Shown: positions 8,901-16,106, counted from the first letter of the stretch. The stretch is 24,459 bases of DNA from CAZOOR01 sp964581505 (GCA_964581505.1 CAZOOR010000042.1:1-24459); one strand, 5' to 3'. The notes: generated from the sequence alone by a model not told the origin. Numbers and translations: made by a program.

Positions 8901-9506
8901 GATGGTTCGCTTGGTGAAATCTTTATTGATATGTATAAGGAAGGGGCTTCGTTCAAAGGCTTGCTCAACTGCTTTGCAGTGCTTACCTCAAAAGCATTAC
9001 AGTATGGTGTACCACTTGACGAGCTTGTTGATTCGTTCACATTTACGAGATTCGAGCCTGCCGGTTATGTTGATGGACACGAAGCCATTCGCTCGGCTAC
9101 ATCAATTCTTGATTATGTATTTCGTTCACTCGGTTATGATTATCTTAATATTACGGACTTTGTTCACGTAAAAGCAGTTGATGAAATTTCCGCTTCTTCG
9201 AGTGATAATTCGGAAGATAGTAGCGAAAGCGATAATCAAAATGAAAATAAGGAAGATGACGAAACATCTACTGTTGTAAATAAAAAGGAAATTGTTGCTG
9301 ATGTTGAAGAGTCGTCATTTGTCGTTGTCAATTCAAACGGCAACGGAAAAACAAACGACACAGCGGCAAAATTTGAGCAAAGCACAGCGGCAAAACAAAT
9401 CGGATATACAGGCGAACAATGTTCCGCTTGCGGTTCTATCAGGGTAAAGCGTAATGGTTCTTGCACGGTTTGCGAGGATTGTGGTGCTACCACAGGTTGT
9501 TCGTAA
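5985..9506 (+). CDS. nrdJ: Adenosylcobalamin-dependent ribonucleotide reductase (class II)
   Basis: This 1173-residue enzyme makes deoxyribonucleotides using a coenzyme B12-generated thiyl radical, without needing oxygen. The radical Cys is C454 in NPCSEY (N452, E456). C183 (in HACFI) and C465 (in ACNLASLNL) are the expected redox pair. The phosphate-binding loop PTGTIGL is near residue 650. A TSCPD domain, usual in long NrdJ proteins, occupies about 945-1055 (HKVYLRTGEYEDGSLGEIFI onward). An acidic, Ser-rich linker leads to a C-terminal zinc ribbon with cysteines at 1146, 1149, 1160, 1163, 1166 and 1172. No intein or frameshift is seen. AAAGGA at 5972-5977 gives the ATG at 5985 a Shine-Dalgarno site. 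A perfect terminator follows, so it is probably monocistronic. Confidence 0.97.
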   Translation: MKVSKRFTKGSNNPYELFNYTLRSSSLRNPDGSFVFQMDNVEVPEQWSQMASDILAQKYMRKTGVPQKDEQGEIKKDEQGKPILGSENSIKQVVHRLAGTWKHWGENYNYFTSEEDAQNFYDELAYMLLNQMAAPNSPQWFNTGLAWAYGIKGSKQGHYYVEQKTGKLQKSKDSYTRPQPHACFIQSVSDDLLNQGGIFDLATREARIFKFGSGSGTNFSSIRGEGEILSGGGKSSGLMSFLKIFDRAAGAIKSGGTTRRAAKMVIVDIDHPDVEQFIEWKAKEEDKVAALVSGSRINATFLQAIIDEALQNGTDRTTNEKLNELVQKSLHRGVPLNYILRILTLVEQGYTNLDLNVFDTNYESEAYATVSGQNSNNSIRVTNDFMRAVENDEMWELRFRTDDKVIRQVKARDLWGKINLSAWKSADPGMQYDTTINEWHTCPQSGRINASNPCSEYMFLDDTACNLASLNLMKFFDEEKGEFLIDDFKHAVRIWTIVLEISVLMAQFPSEKVAQQSFDFRTLGLGFANIGSLLMVNGIPYDSPEGVAMAGAISAIMTGQSYATSAEMAAEMGTFPKYDLNKDDMLRVIRNHRRAAYFTDEKEYEGLSIKPIGLNPRYTHKELINAAKHTWDQARELGTKHGFRNAQVTVIAPTGTIGLVMDCDTTGIEPDFAIVKFKKLAGGGYFKIVNQSVQKALHKLGYSNKQIEDIEKYSKGHGTLIDAPAINYKSLMNKGFTEEKLREIEKLLDNVFDIKFAFNKWTLGEDFCHKLGFSEKQLNSPTFDMLKELDFTDEEIERANDYVCGTMMLEGAPHIKEQHLPIFDTANKCGKNGKRYIQYMAHVKMLAGVQPFISGAISKTVNMPEQATVVEIGNVYLESWKMMLKAIAIYRDGSKLSQPLTSAHEDGLDEVVMLGDENTLDETKGPKEVQEQILENIERRSERKKLPKKRNGYIREAYVGGHKVYLRTGEYEDGSLGEIFIDMYKEGASFKGLLNCFAVLTSKALQYGVPLDELVDSFTFTRFEPAGYVDGHEAIRSATSILDYVFRSLGYDYLNITDFVHVKAVDEISASSSDNSEDSSESDNQNENKEDDETSTVVNKKEIVADVEESSFVVVNSNGNGKTNDTAAKFEQSTAAKQIGYTGEQCSACGSIRVKRNGSCTVCEDCGATTGCS

Positions 9507-9529
9507 TTTATTTTCCGGTTAAAGATAGC

Positions 9530-9563
9530 GAGGACTGCCTTTCTATGGGGCAGTCCTCTTTTT
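9530..9563 (+). terminator. Intrinsic terminator of nrdJ
   Basis: A perfect 10-base stem, GAGGACTGCC (9530-9539) with GGCAGTCCTC (9549-9558), closes a 9-base loop and is followed by five T. It lies 23 bases after the nrdJ stop codon. Confidence 0.9.
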
Positions 9564-9606
9564 ATATGAAATATAATAGTATAAACTGTTAAAAAATATT
9601 CATAAT

Positions 9607-9625
9607 ATTTCGTATATTAGTATAT
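9607..9625 (+). promoter_or_regulatory. Promoter element shared with the cupin gene
   Basis: The 19-base sequence ATTTCGTATATTAGTATAT ends 45 bases before the ATG at 9671. The same 19 bases occur at 15726-15744, ending 32 bases before the cupin ATG. Its core TATATTAG resembles the Bacteroidetes -7 box and recurs at 13130-13137 before the T9SS cargo gene. A core promoter is the simplest reading. Confidence 0.5.
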
Positions 9626-9670
9626 CATTAATTATTGATGTAGAATAATGCTACATCGAAAAATGGGGAA

Positions 9671-11017
9671 ATGAAAAGAGCATTTACATATATTGCTGCT
9701 ATCTTCTTTGTATTATTTCCTGAATTACAAGGAAAAGATGAAGTGTTTCATATCCCATACTCGAATCAAGAAATAAAAGTTGATGGAAAATTAGATGACT
9801 GGAAAGAATATTTTGAATATACTTTTTCTGATACACTTCACTGTATCACACCAACACCATTATATAATTTAGATGTTGTTTATCCCCCTGATTTTGATTT
9901 TACAAAAGTATTATTACCGAAATCAAGAAATAAAGTAAGATTCCGTGCATTTTGGAATAAGGAAAATTTATGCTTTGCTATCACTGTTTGGGATAAGCAT
10001 TTTTTTGCTGAGGCCAAAAGTAGAATTGATAAACCATTGATGTATTTGAACGATGGAATTGAACTCTATATTGATACAGGAAATGAAGGTAAAGAAAAAA
10101 TTGATGTTAATGACTATCAGTTTGTTGTTGATATTATGAATGAAACAGCGGTCTTCAAAGGTGATTTGCGAGAAATGCTTGCAGATACATTTGCAGTTCC
10201 AAAGGACTTCGGGCAGAATATTCTATTTTATTCCGCCGTGAATAGAAACGGAATAATAAATGATAATATACCAGACAGTGCTTATACTGTTGAAATAGTT
10301 ATTCCTTTCCTAGCAATAGCTATTGTACCGGAAGCAAATAAGAAAATGCTACTTGATATTTGCATTAATGATATTGACTATCCGAAAAATCAATCAATTC
10401 AATTTGAAGACCTCTCAACCGGAGTGTGGCCATTTGATTGGTGTGGTTATAGTGACTTCGGTTATCCGATTTATTGGAAACATATTCAGCTGAGTGGAGG
10501 ACCAAATTGGTACGAAAGATTATCTGAAAAATATAAATCAGCATGGTTGTGGATTTATATTTTTACGGTTTTCTTTGCTATTCTACTAATTTCATTTTTA
10601 ATATATCGCGCCCATAAACTGCAGAAACTTCCCTTATCTTCCGAAATAGAACAGAATAAAATCGCCGTAAAGCAAATCGGTGAATATTTAAGCTACAATG
10701 AGCAAATACTACAAAAAGCTACGCAGTATATCACAGAGAATAAAAACGAAACAGTTCACTCAGACGAACTTGCAGACCACCTGGGAATTTCGTTAAGGAA
10801 TTTTCAGAGAATAACACGCGAAGAAATAGATTTAACCCCAACTAATTTTATTTGTGTAGTTAAACTAAAACTTGCCGCAGATTATTTAAAGAATAAAGCA
10901 GGCAATGTGAGCGATGCCGCTTATGAATTCGGTTTCTCTGACCCGTCATATTTTTCCAAAAAATTTAAAATGCATTTCGAAATATCACCAAGCGAATTTC
11001 TGAAAAAAAAACAATAA
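9671..11017 (+). CDS. Membrane one-component regulator: CBM9-like sensor, TM helix, AraC DNA-binding domain
   Basis: This 448-residue protein begins with a signal-like segment (1-20). A beta-rich domain of the CBM9/DOMON-like sugar-binding type covers about 25-275, with the hallmark VDGKLDDW at 37-44 and NDGIELYID at 127-135. One TM helix lies at 291-313. The C-terminal AraC-type helix-turn-helix domain (about 346-448) has its two HTH units in the ELADHLGISLRNFQRI and VSDAAYEFGFSDPSYFSKKF stretches. The arrangement implies ligand sensing outside the inner membrane and DNA binding inside, without a kinase or response regulator. Glycans are the likely ligand class, by family only. It lies 5' to the fibre genes on the same strand, which makes them candidate targets. 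The domain calls are good; ligand and targets are inferred. Confidence 0.8.
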   Translation: MKRAFTYIAAIFFVLFPELQGKDEVFHIPYSNQEIKVDGKLDDWKEYFEYTFSDTLHCITPTPLYNLDVVYPPDFDFTKVLLPKSRNKVRFRAFWNKENLCFAITVWDKHFFAEAKSRIDKPLMYLNDGIELYIDTGNEGKEKIDVNDYQFVVDIMNETAVFKGDLREMLADTFAVPKDFGQNILFYSAVNRNGIINDNIPDSAYTVEIVIPFLAIAIVPEANKKMLLDICINDIDYPKNQSIQFEDLSTGVWPFDWCGYSDFGYPIYWKHIQLSGGPNWYERLSEKYKSAWLWIYIFTVFFAILLISFLIYRAHKLQKLPLSSEIEQNKIAVKQIGEYLSYNEQILQKATQYITENKNETVHSDELADHLGISLRNFQRITREEIDLTPTNFICVVKLKLAADYLKNKAGNVSDAAYEFGFSDPSYFSKKFKMHFEISPSEFLKKKQ

Positions 11018-11107
11018 ATAAGTGATTTTTTACTTAAATACCGTTTTTTCCTTGTTTTTGTCGTTTTAATACAGGCATTTCTTCATAAAATTCACGTTTT
11101 TTGCATT

Positions 11108-11335
11108 GTGAATGAATTACGCACACATATAATTTCATCGCTTTGTTTATTAATAATATTATTGCAACCATTGATTTTTGATACGAATCCTATATGGATT
11201 CTGGGTGTAATAATAATTTCAATATTAATGATTTTACGTTCATTATTAGGTGAAATAAGCGAAAGAGCCGAATGGATATTTTCGATTATTTATGTGTGTT
11301 CGATGTTGATTATAATCTTTTTCTCAATTCAATAA
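11108..11335 (+). CDS. Small membrane protein of unknown function
   Basis: This 75-residue frame starts at GTG (11108) and is almost entirely hydrophobic, with about three TM segments (9-25, 28-46 and 55-73) separated by a short charged turn (GEISERAEW). No family is recognised. It lies between the AraC regulator and the first fibre gene, 30 bases before the latter's ATG, all on one strand. No obvious SD precedes the GTG. It could be a real small membrane protein or an AT-driven frame; the periodic hydrophobic pattern favours the former. Confidence 0.45.
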   Translation: MNELRTHIISSLCLLIILLQPLIFDTNPIWILGVIIISILMILRSLLGEISERAEWIFSIIYVCSMLIIIFFSIQ

Positions 11336-11365
11336 ACCTTTTTAATTATTCTGAAGGAGTACCAA

Positions 11366-13126
11366 ATGAAAAAATTATTCACACTATTTGCAATATTGCT
11401 CTTTGCGGCAAGTTTGAATGCTCAAATTCCAAAAAAGATGACATATCAGGCAGTCGTAAGAGATGCAAGCGATAAACTGATTGCCAACAGAACAATCGGA
11501 GTTAAAATAAGTATCATAAAAGGAACTACGGTTGTATATTCAGAAGTGTATAACCCCAATCCGAGAACAAATAAAAATGGATTAGTTTCCTTGGAAATAG
11601 GTGGTGGCACAGCATTATTAGGAAATTTTTCGGCAATTAATTGGGCTGACGGACCGTACTTCATAAAGACGGAAATAGACCCGCACGGAGGCACATCATA
11701 TTCTATTAAGGGTACTACACAGTTACTTAGTGTTCCTTATGCTTTCTATGCCAAGACAGCTGGACCAGTAACGGAGAATGACCCAATATTCAGGGCATCA
11801 CCAGCAAAAGGCATAACAAATGCCGACATAACAAATTGGAATAACAAAGATGATTCCAATACTAATGAATTGCAAAAGCTGAGAATTAATGGAAATCAAT
11901 TGAGTATTACAGACGGTAATACGGTAACCTTACCAGCCGGAAGCGGAGGCGGCGACCAGTGGGGAACGCAAGTAGTGGCTTCCGATGGAACGCTGAAAGG
12001 TGACGGAACAGAGGCGAATCAATTAGGTGTAGATGTCAATGCAAGTGCATTCGGGAACTGGGACAAAGACGAGAGCGATGATTTCAGCGGTAATTATAAT
12101 GACTTGAGTAACAAGCCCGTTACATTTTACGAAATAGGCGGAACAAAACCACCGAACGCAATTACCGATAATATGTATCATACAGGAAGTATCAGTATTG
12201 GTACAAATACATTGGTAGCAGGAAACAAATTATTTATTAAAAGTGTAAATAATAATGCAATACTCAATGATATTGATTATACAGGTAGTAGCTATGGGAA
12301 AGTAGTAGAGAATAAACTTACTGTAAATTCAAATACAACTGCTGTAAAAGCATATTGCGCATCAGTTAAAAATTCAATTGATGGAAATGGAAACATACTC
12401 TCGTATGGTGTTTATAATACAATTACAAATACCGGTAGTAAAGCACATATAGGTACGGGAAATTCGCTTACCGGAAGTGGTAGTGGTGCTCAAATTGGTT
12501 GTAGCAATTATATTTCAAACACAGGCAATGGGGAACATTATGGCATAATCAATCATTTATCCGGAAGTGGTAGTGGCATTCAAGTTGGTTGCAACAATTA
12601 TATTACAAACACAAGCAACGAAGAGCATTATGGCGCAGTGAATTATTTAACCGGTAGAGGCACCGGGAAGAAATATGGAGTTTGGGGACAAATATCTACA
12701 AGAGCCGGTGGCGACCACTATGCGATATATGGAGAAGTAACATCAAGAGAAGTAACAAAAAGCGGTAATTATGCCGGTTATTTCAAGGGCGATGTCTATG
12801 TATCAAGAAAGTTGAAGGGAAATCATTCCGGTAGTGCTGATATGAAAGCCTATATTTATGGATATATATTATCCGCCGGAACCAAATTATTAGATGCCAG
12901 TTCTGACGGTTTTACTTGCACTCGTACTGCTATAGGTGTGTATAGGGTTGCTTTTAGCAATCCTCCCAGTAGTAGTTCAAAATATATTGTTTTGGCAACA
13001 GCTACCAACTCACAACCTATCACTTGTACTATTGTAAAGGGTAGAAGTTATTTCAAAATTTATGTTTGGAATAAAATAGGCAAAGCGGCAACCAGTTCAA
13101 TTCAATTTGTTGTTTATAAGAAATAA
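11366..13126 (+). CDS. Secreted fibre-like protein, copy 1
   Basis: This 586-residue protein has a signal peptide (1-20, ending LNAQ). An N-terminal domain of about 115 residues follows, starting PKKMTYQAVVRDAS, of a type common at the start of Bacteroidetes secreted fibre proteins. Low-complexity linkers (about 135-265) lead to a shaft of about seven or eight 15-residue repeats (nucleotides 12398-12739), with N-I/L-S/T and GSGSG periodicity and an HYG or VGC start. A conserved YAGYFKGDVYVS-like segment connects to a distinct C-terminal tip (12862-13126). There is no T9SS sorting domain; the end is VVYKK. AAGGAGT lies 5 bases before the ATG. The tip may bind a ligand or surface, as in phage tail fibres, by analogy only. 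A second copy lies downstream. Confidence 0.75.
   Translation: MKKLFTLFAILLFAASLNAQIPKKMTYQAVVRDASDKLIANRTIGVKISIIKGTTVVYSEVYNPNPRTNKNGLVSLEIGGGTALLGNFSAINWADGPYFIKTEIDPHGGTSYSIKGTTQLLSVPYAFYAKTAGPVTENDPIFRASPAKGITNADITNWNNKDDSNTNELQKLRINGNQLSITDGNTVTLPAGSGGGDQWGTQVVASDGTLKGDGTEANQLGVDVNASAFGNWDKDESDDFSGNYNDLSNKPVTFYEIGGTKPPNAITDNMYHTGSISIGTNTLVAGNKLFIKSVNNNAILNDIDYTGSSYGKVVENKLTVNSNTTAVKAYCASVKNSIDGNGNILSYGVYNTITNTGSKAHIGTGNSLTGSGSGAQIGCSNYISNTGNGEHYGIINHLSGSGSGIQVGCNNYITNTSNEEHYGAVNYLTGRGTGKKYGVWGQISTRAGGDHYAIYGEVTSREVTKSGNYAGYFKGDVYVSRKLKGNHSGSADMKAYIYGYILSAGTKLLDASSDGFTCTRTAIGVYRVAFSNPPSSSSKYIVLATATNSQPITCTIVKGRSYFKIYVWNKIGKAATSSIQFVVYKK
12157..12861 (+). repeat. Long direct repeat, copy A (fibre shaft)
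   Basis: This stretch matches 13822-14526 at a constant offset of 1665 bases with scattered substitutions. It covers the linker end, the 15-residue repeats and the segment before the tip. Similarity falls sharply after 12861, where the tip-coding sequences begin. Confidence 0.85.
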
Positions 13127-13137
13127 ACCTATATTAG
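13107..13137 (+). promoter_or_regulatory. Promoter candidate for the T9SS cargo gene
   Basis: TTG (13107-13109) is followed after 20 bases by TATATTAG (13130-13137). The -7-like box matches the core of the 19-base element before the AraC-type regulator and the cupin gene. The upstream half lies inside the end of fibre copy 1. The ATG is 33 bases downstream. Confidence 0.45.
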
Positions 13138-13169
13138 AATAAATTTTTAAACATTTTAGGAGTGTTATT

Positions 13170-13661
13170 ATGAAGAATTCACGAATCATTTCGAGCATTA
13201 TTATTGTACTTGCATTTGTTTTTCCTGCATTGCTTTCGGGACAGCAGATAATCACAACAAGCGGCGGCAACGGAAGTGGCGCCGGCGGCAAGGTTAGCTA
13301 CACGGTCGGACAGGTTGTAAATAATATCTATACGACTGCCAGTGGTTCTGTAATTGAGGGTGTGCAACAGCCTTATGAGATTTCAGAAGAAACAGGTGTT
13401 GAGGAAAACGAAGAGATGAATCTTACAATCACAGTTTTCCCAAATCCTACAGAAGATTATCTTATGATATCGATTAAAGATATTGATGTACAAAATCTTA
13501 GCTACAAACTTTTCCGTGTGGACGGAAAAAAAATTACAAACGGAAAAATAAACGGAAATGAAACTAAAATCAAAATGAATGATTTATCGCCTGCCGTTTA
13601 TGTGCTTAAAATCAGTAATAAAAACAAAGATGTAAAAGTATTTAAAATTATAAAAAATTAA
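13170..13661 (+). CDS. Small T9SS cargo protein with type A sorting domain
   Basis: This 163-residue protein has a signal peptide (about 1-24). A Gly-rich segment, QQIITTSGG to GGKVSYTVGQVV (25-50), leads to an EGVQQPYEI motif (63-71). A short acidic linker (73-83) precedes a T9SS type A C-terminal sorting domain (about 84-163) with VFPNPTEDY at 89-97 and a final VFKIIKN. The sorting domain predicts passage across the outer membrane by T9SS and surface attachment or release. The gene is sandwiched between the two fibre genes. Its stop codon (13659-13661) overlaps the AAGGAGT ribosome site of fibre copy 2, indicating coupled expression. Its role is unknown; a partner or anchor for the fibres is an inference. 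Confidence 0.85.
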   Translation: MKNSRIISSIIIVLAFVFPALLSGQQIITTSGGNGSGAGGKVSYTVGQVVNNIYTTASGSVIEGVQQPYEISEETGVEENEEMNLTITVFPNPTEDYLMISIKDIDVQNLSYKLFRVDGKKITNGKINGNETKIKMNDLSPAVYVLKISNKNKDVKVFKIIKN

Positions 13662-13671
13662 GGAGTATCAA

Positions 13672-14794
13672 ATGAAAAAATTATTCACACTATTTGCAGT
13701 ATTGCTCTTTGCGGCAAGTTTNNNNNNNNNNNNNNNNNNNNNNNNNNNNNNNNNNNNNNNNNNNNNNNNNNNNNNNNNNNNNNNNNNNNNNNNNNNNNNN
13801 NNNNNNNNNNNNNNNNNNNNNCGCAATTACCGATAATATGTATCATACAGGAAGTATCAGTATTGGTACAAATACACTGGTAGCCGGAAACAAATTATTT
13901 ATTAAAAGTGTAAATAATAAGGCAATACTCAATGATATTGATTATACAGGTAGAAGTTATGGGAAAGTAGTAGAGAATAAACTTACTGTAAATTCAAATA
14001 CAACAAATGGAAGAGCATATTGCGCAGCAGTTAAAAATTCAATTGATGGAAGTGGGAATATATTTTTGTATGGTGTTTATAATACTATTTCAAATACCGG
14101 CAGTAAAATACATATAGGTACGCAAAATTCGCTTTCCGGAAGTGGTAGTGGTGCTCAATTTGGTTGTGTTAATTATATTTCAAACACAGGTAACGGGGAG
14201 CATTATGGCATAGGCAATAATTTATCCGGAAGTGGTAGTGGTATGCAAGTTGGTTGTAATAATTTAATTTCAAACTCAGGCAATGGAATTCATTATGGTA
14301 CAAGGAATGATTTGTGGGGAAGCGGTAGCGGAATAAAATGCGGAGTTTGGAGTCGTATATCTACAAGAGCCGGTGGCGACCACTATGCGATATATGGAGA
14401 AGTAACATCAAGGGAAGTAACAAAAAGCGGTAATTATGCCGGATATTTTAAGGGCGATGTCTATGTATCAAAGAAATTATTGGGAAATCATTCCGGTAGT
14501 GCTGATATGAAAGCCTATATTTATGGTTTTGTTAATTCGCCTGGAAATATATTAACAGATGCCAGTAGCTCGGGTTTTTCTGTTGCCAATACAAGTGCTG
14601 GAATATACAAAATTACGTTTTCTTCGGCACCTACAAGTGCTGCTGCATACAATGTAGTTGTTACTGCCGGTCAATCAAGTTTTCCTAGAATATGTACTGT
14701 TTATCAAGCCAGAACATACTTCTATGTTCACGTTTGGAAAACTGATAATACTAGAATTAATAATGGATTCCATTTTGTTGTTTATAAGAAATAG
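13672..14794 (+). CDS. Secreted fibre-like protein, copy 2 (interrupted by assembly gap)
   Basis: The true start is the ATG at 13672. Its first 50 bases match copy 1 except for one base, giving the same signal peptide start (MKKLFTLFAVLLFAAS). The N run at 13722-13821 then replaces sequence that spans 741 bases in copy 1. After it, the shaft repeats (14069-14403) and a C-terminal tip (14527-14794) follow to the stop. The frames on either side of the N run do not agree at its written length, but they would if 741 bases were missing, so this is an assembly artefact and not a frameshift. The tip differs strongly from copy 1, though both end in FVVYKK. A terminator follows. Confidence 0.75.
13722..13821. 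other. Assembly gap (100 N)
   Basis: Exactly 100 N, the usual placeholder for a gap of unknown size. It falls inside fibre copy 2, where the gene is nearly identical to copy 1, so repeat collapse is the likely cause. Comparison with copy 1 predicts about 741 missing bases. Confidence 0.95.
13822..14526 (+). repeat. Long direct repeat, copy B (fibre shaft)
   Basis: This is the partner of 12157-12861, collinear with no net length change. Substitutions are scattered through the 15-residue repeats, and several change surface-exposed positions (for example Asn to Lys after NN). Similarity ends abruptly at the tip-coding region. Confidence 0.85.
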
Positions 14795-14808
14795 ATAATG
14801 ATGAAACC

Positions 14809-14847
14809 AGAGGAACGGTTAATTGCAACTGTTCCTCTACTTTTTTC
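14809..14847 (+). terminator. Intrinsic terminator after fibre copy 2
   Basis: AGAGGAAC (14809-14816) pairs with GTTCCTCT (14831-14838); the stem extends inward through a G-T pair and GTT/AAC to a 6-base loop. A T run follows at 14841-14846, reaching the stop codon of the convergent minus-strand gene. Confidence 0.8.
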
Positions 14848-15619
14848 ATCGAAATTCATATTGGAAGAAAATAGTAAATCGCTTCATCTCTTTTCCTTCC
14901 GAATCAATAGGTATGACTTTCTCCAATAAACCGGAATCTGAATATACAAACTTTACAGTATTAGATATATCGAATTCAGGATAAACGGCAGTAGATTTAA
15001 CAAGAGTATCTGAATTGTAGAAATTATTGATTTCTAACTCCAAACTGCCGGAACCGTTTTTATTTTTGTCAAATTTTATTTGTAAAACCTTGCTGATAAG
15101 TCCGGCAGAATTATATAAATATTCGATTTGCTTGATTTTTTCTGAATTTGCTTTACTGTAATGCGTCTCCTGCAATAATAAACCTGTGCTGTCATATGAA
15201 TATTCAATATGTTCAATATCGCCATATTCAATTTTTCTTTGGACAAGTTTATCGTTATTGTCATATATACAAGTATGAACAATAGCTTTATCCGAAATTC
15301 CATAATAAATAATTCTCTTTATATCGCCATTTCTGTCGTATTCATATTTAGTATATTTAGTTCCAAATTCACTATCATCAGCAAAATTGGAGTCAAGGAT
15401 AATCCTACCGTTTTTATCAAAACATTCAATACTCAAGATTTGTGATTCGGAACCAAAAGTTCCATTTTTGGATATATATTTTATTCTTTTCTTGACATTG
15501 TTCTTGCCAAACAACTTCTGTTCAATCAATGTACTTTTATCAGAGGGTATATTCTGCTCAGCTGTTCCGGACGAGATGAATACTATTAATAAAAATATAA
15601 CGGCAACAAACAAATTCAT
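14846..15619 (-). CDS. Secreted YD/RHS-repeat-like protein
   Basis: The protein is about 257 residues from the ATG at 15619. That start is preferred over an upstream TTG because GAGGGA lies just before it and a clean signal peptide follows (NLFVAVIFLLIVFISSGTA). The mature part contains several tandem segments of about 20 residues with the Tyr-x-Tyr-Asp-x-x-Gly pattern (YEYDRNGDI, YSYDSTGLL, YLYNSAGLI, FVYSDSGLL), which resemble YD/RHS repeats or the MORN-like repeats of Bacteroidetes envelope proteins. There is no toxin domain and the length is far below that of true RHS proteins. It converges with fibre copy 2. A secreted beta-repeat protein of unknown role is the safest description. Confidence 0.7.
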   Translation of the reverse strand: MNLFVAVIFLLIVFISSGTAEQNIPSDKSTLIEQKLFGKNNVKKRIKYISKNGTFGSESQILSIECFDKNGRIILDSNFADDSEFGTKYTKYEYDRNGDIKRIIYYGISDKAIVHTCIYDNNDKLVQRKIEYGDIEHIEYSYDSTGLLLQETHYSKANSEKIKQIEYLYNSAGLISKVLQIKFDKNKNGSGSLELEINNFYNSDTLVKSTAVYPEFDISNTVKFVYSDSGLLEKVIPIDSEGKEMKRFTIFFQYEFR

Positions 15620-15705
15620 ATTTTCCCTCAATATTTAATGAAATATCAGAATATCAATAATTAAATGTAAGAATTTTTTTACTATCATCAAAAAAAACAA
15701 ATCTT

Positions 15706-15744
15706 TTGTCAAAAATAATGTTGCGATTTCGTATATTAGTATAT
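15706..15744 (+). promoter_or_regulatory. Promoter region of the cupin gene with the shared 19-base element
   Basis: TTGTCA at 15706-15711 lies upstream of the 19-base element ATTTCGTATATTAGTATAT (15726-15744), which is identical to 9607-9625. The spacing from TTG to TATATTAG is 23 bases, at the long end for Bacteroidetes promoters. The ATG is 33 bases after the element. Confidence 0.45.
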
Positions 15745-15776
15745 AGTTATTAATCATAAAACGGAACTATTAAGAT

Positions 15777-16106
15777 ATGCATAAAGTAAATATAATCGAC
15801 AAACTTGCACAATGTAAAGAGCATTGGAAACCGCGTGTTCTTGTGGAATTGAACGGACAATACATAAAAATTGCAAAATTCAAAGGTGCTTTCACTTGGC
15901 ACAGGCACGAAAACGAAGAGGAAATGTTCTTTGTTGTAAAAGGTACATTAAGAATAGAATTTCGAAATAAAGCTGTTGAGCTAAAAGAGAACGAATTTAT
16001 TGTTGTACCCCGCGGTGTGGAACATCGTTCCGTTGCCGAGGAAGAAGTTGAAGTAATGCTATTCGAGCCTAAAACGACTCTGAACACGGGTTCCGAATTG
16101 AGTTGA
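15777..16106 (+). CDS. Single-domain cupin protein
   Basis: This 109-residue protein is essentially one cupin_2 barrel. The first metal motif has H42 and H44 in FTWHRHENEEE, with an acidic ligand at 48 or 49. G56 follows in FFVVKGTLRI. The second motif has VPRGVEHRS with H83. Such small cupins bind a divalent metal and include isomerases, dioxygenases and non-enzymatic binding proteins, so the activity cannot be assigned. It starts a probable two-gene unit with the TPR protein, whose ATG is 25 bases after its stop. Its promoter shares 19 bases with that of the AraC-type membrane regulator. Confidence 0.85.
   Translation: MHKVNIIDKLAQCKEHWKPRVLVELNGQYIKIAKFKGAFTWHRHENEEEMFFVVKGTLRIEFRNKAVELKENEFIVVPRGVEHRSVAEEEVEVMLFEPKTTLNTGSELS

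Noticed and set aside
8890..9171. A 93-codon frame inside nrdJ
   Set aside because: Shadow frame within a confidently assigned gene; no independent support.
12398..12739. CRISPR-like or other non-coding tandem repeat
   Set aside because: The period is 45 bases in frame with codon-level variation and open reading throughout; it is a protein repeat.
13694..14794. Gene start at 13694 for fibre copy 2
   Set aside because: That start is in a different frame from the conserved signal peptide and only arises because the N run has an arbitrary length; the homologous start is 13672.
14846..15619. RHS toxin
   Set aside because: Only a few YD-like repeats, small size, a signal peptide and no C-terminal toxin domain or core-shell sequence.
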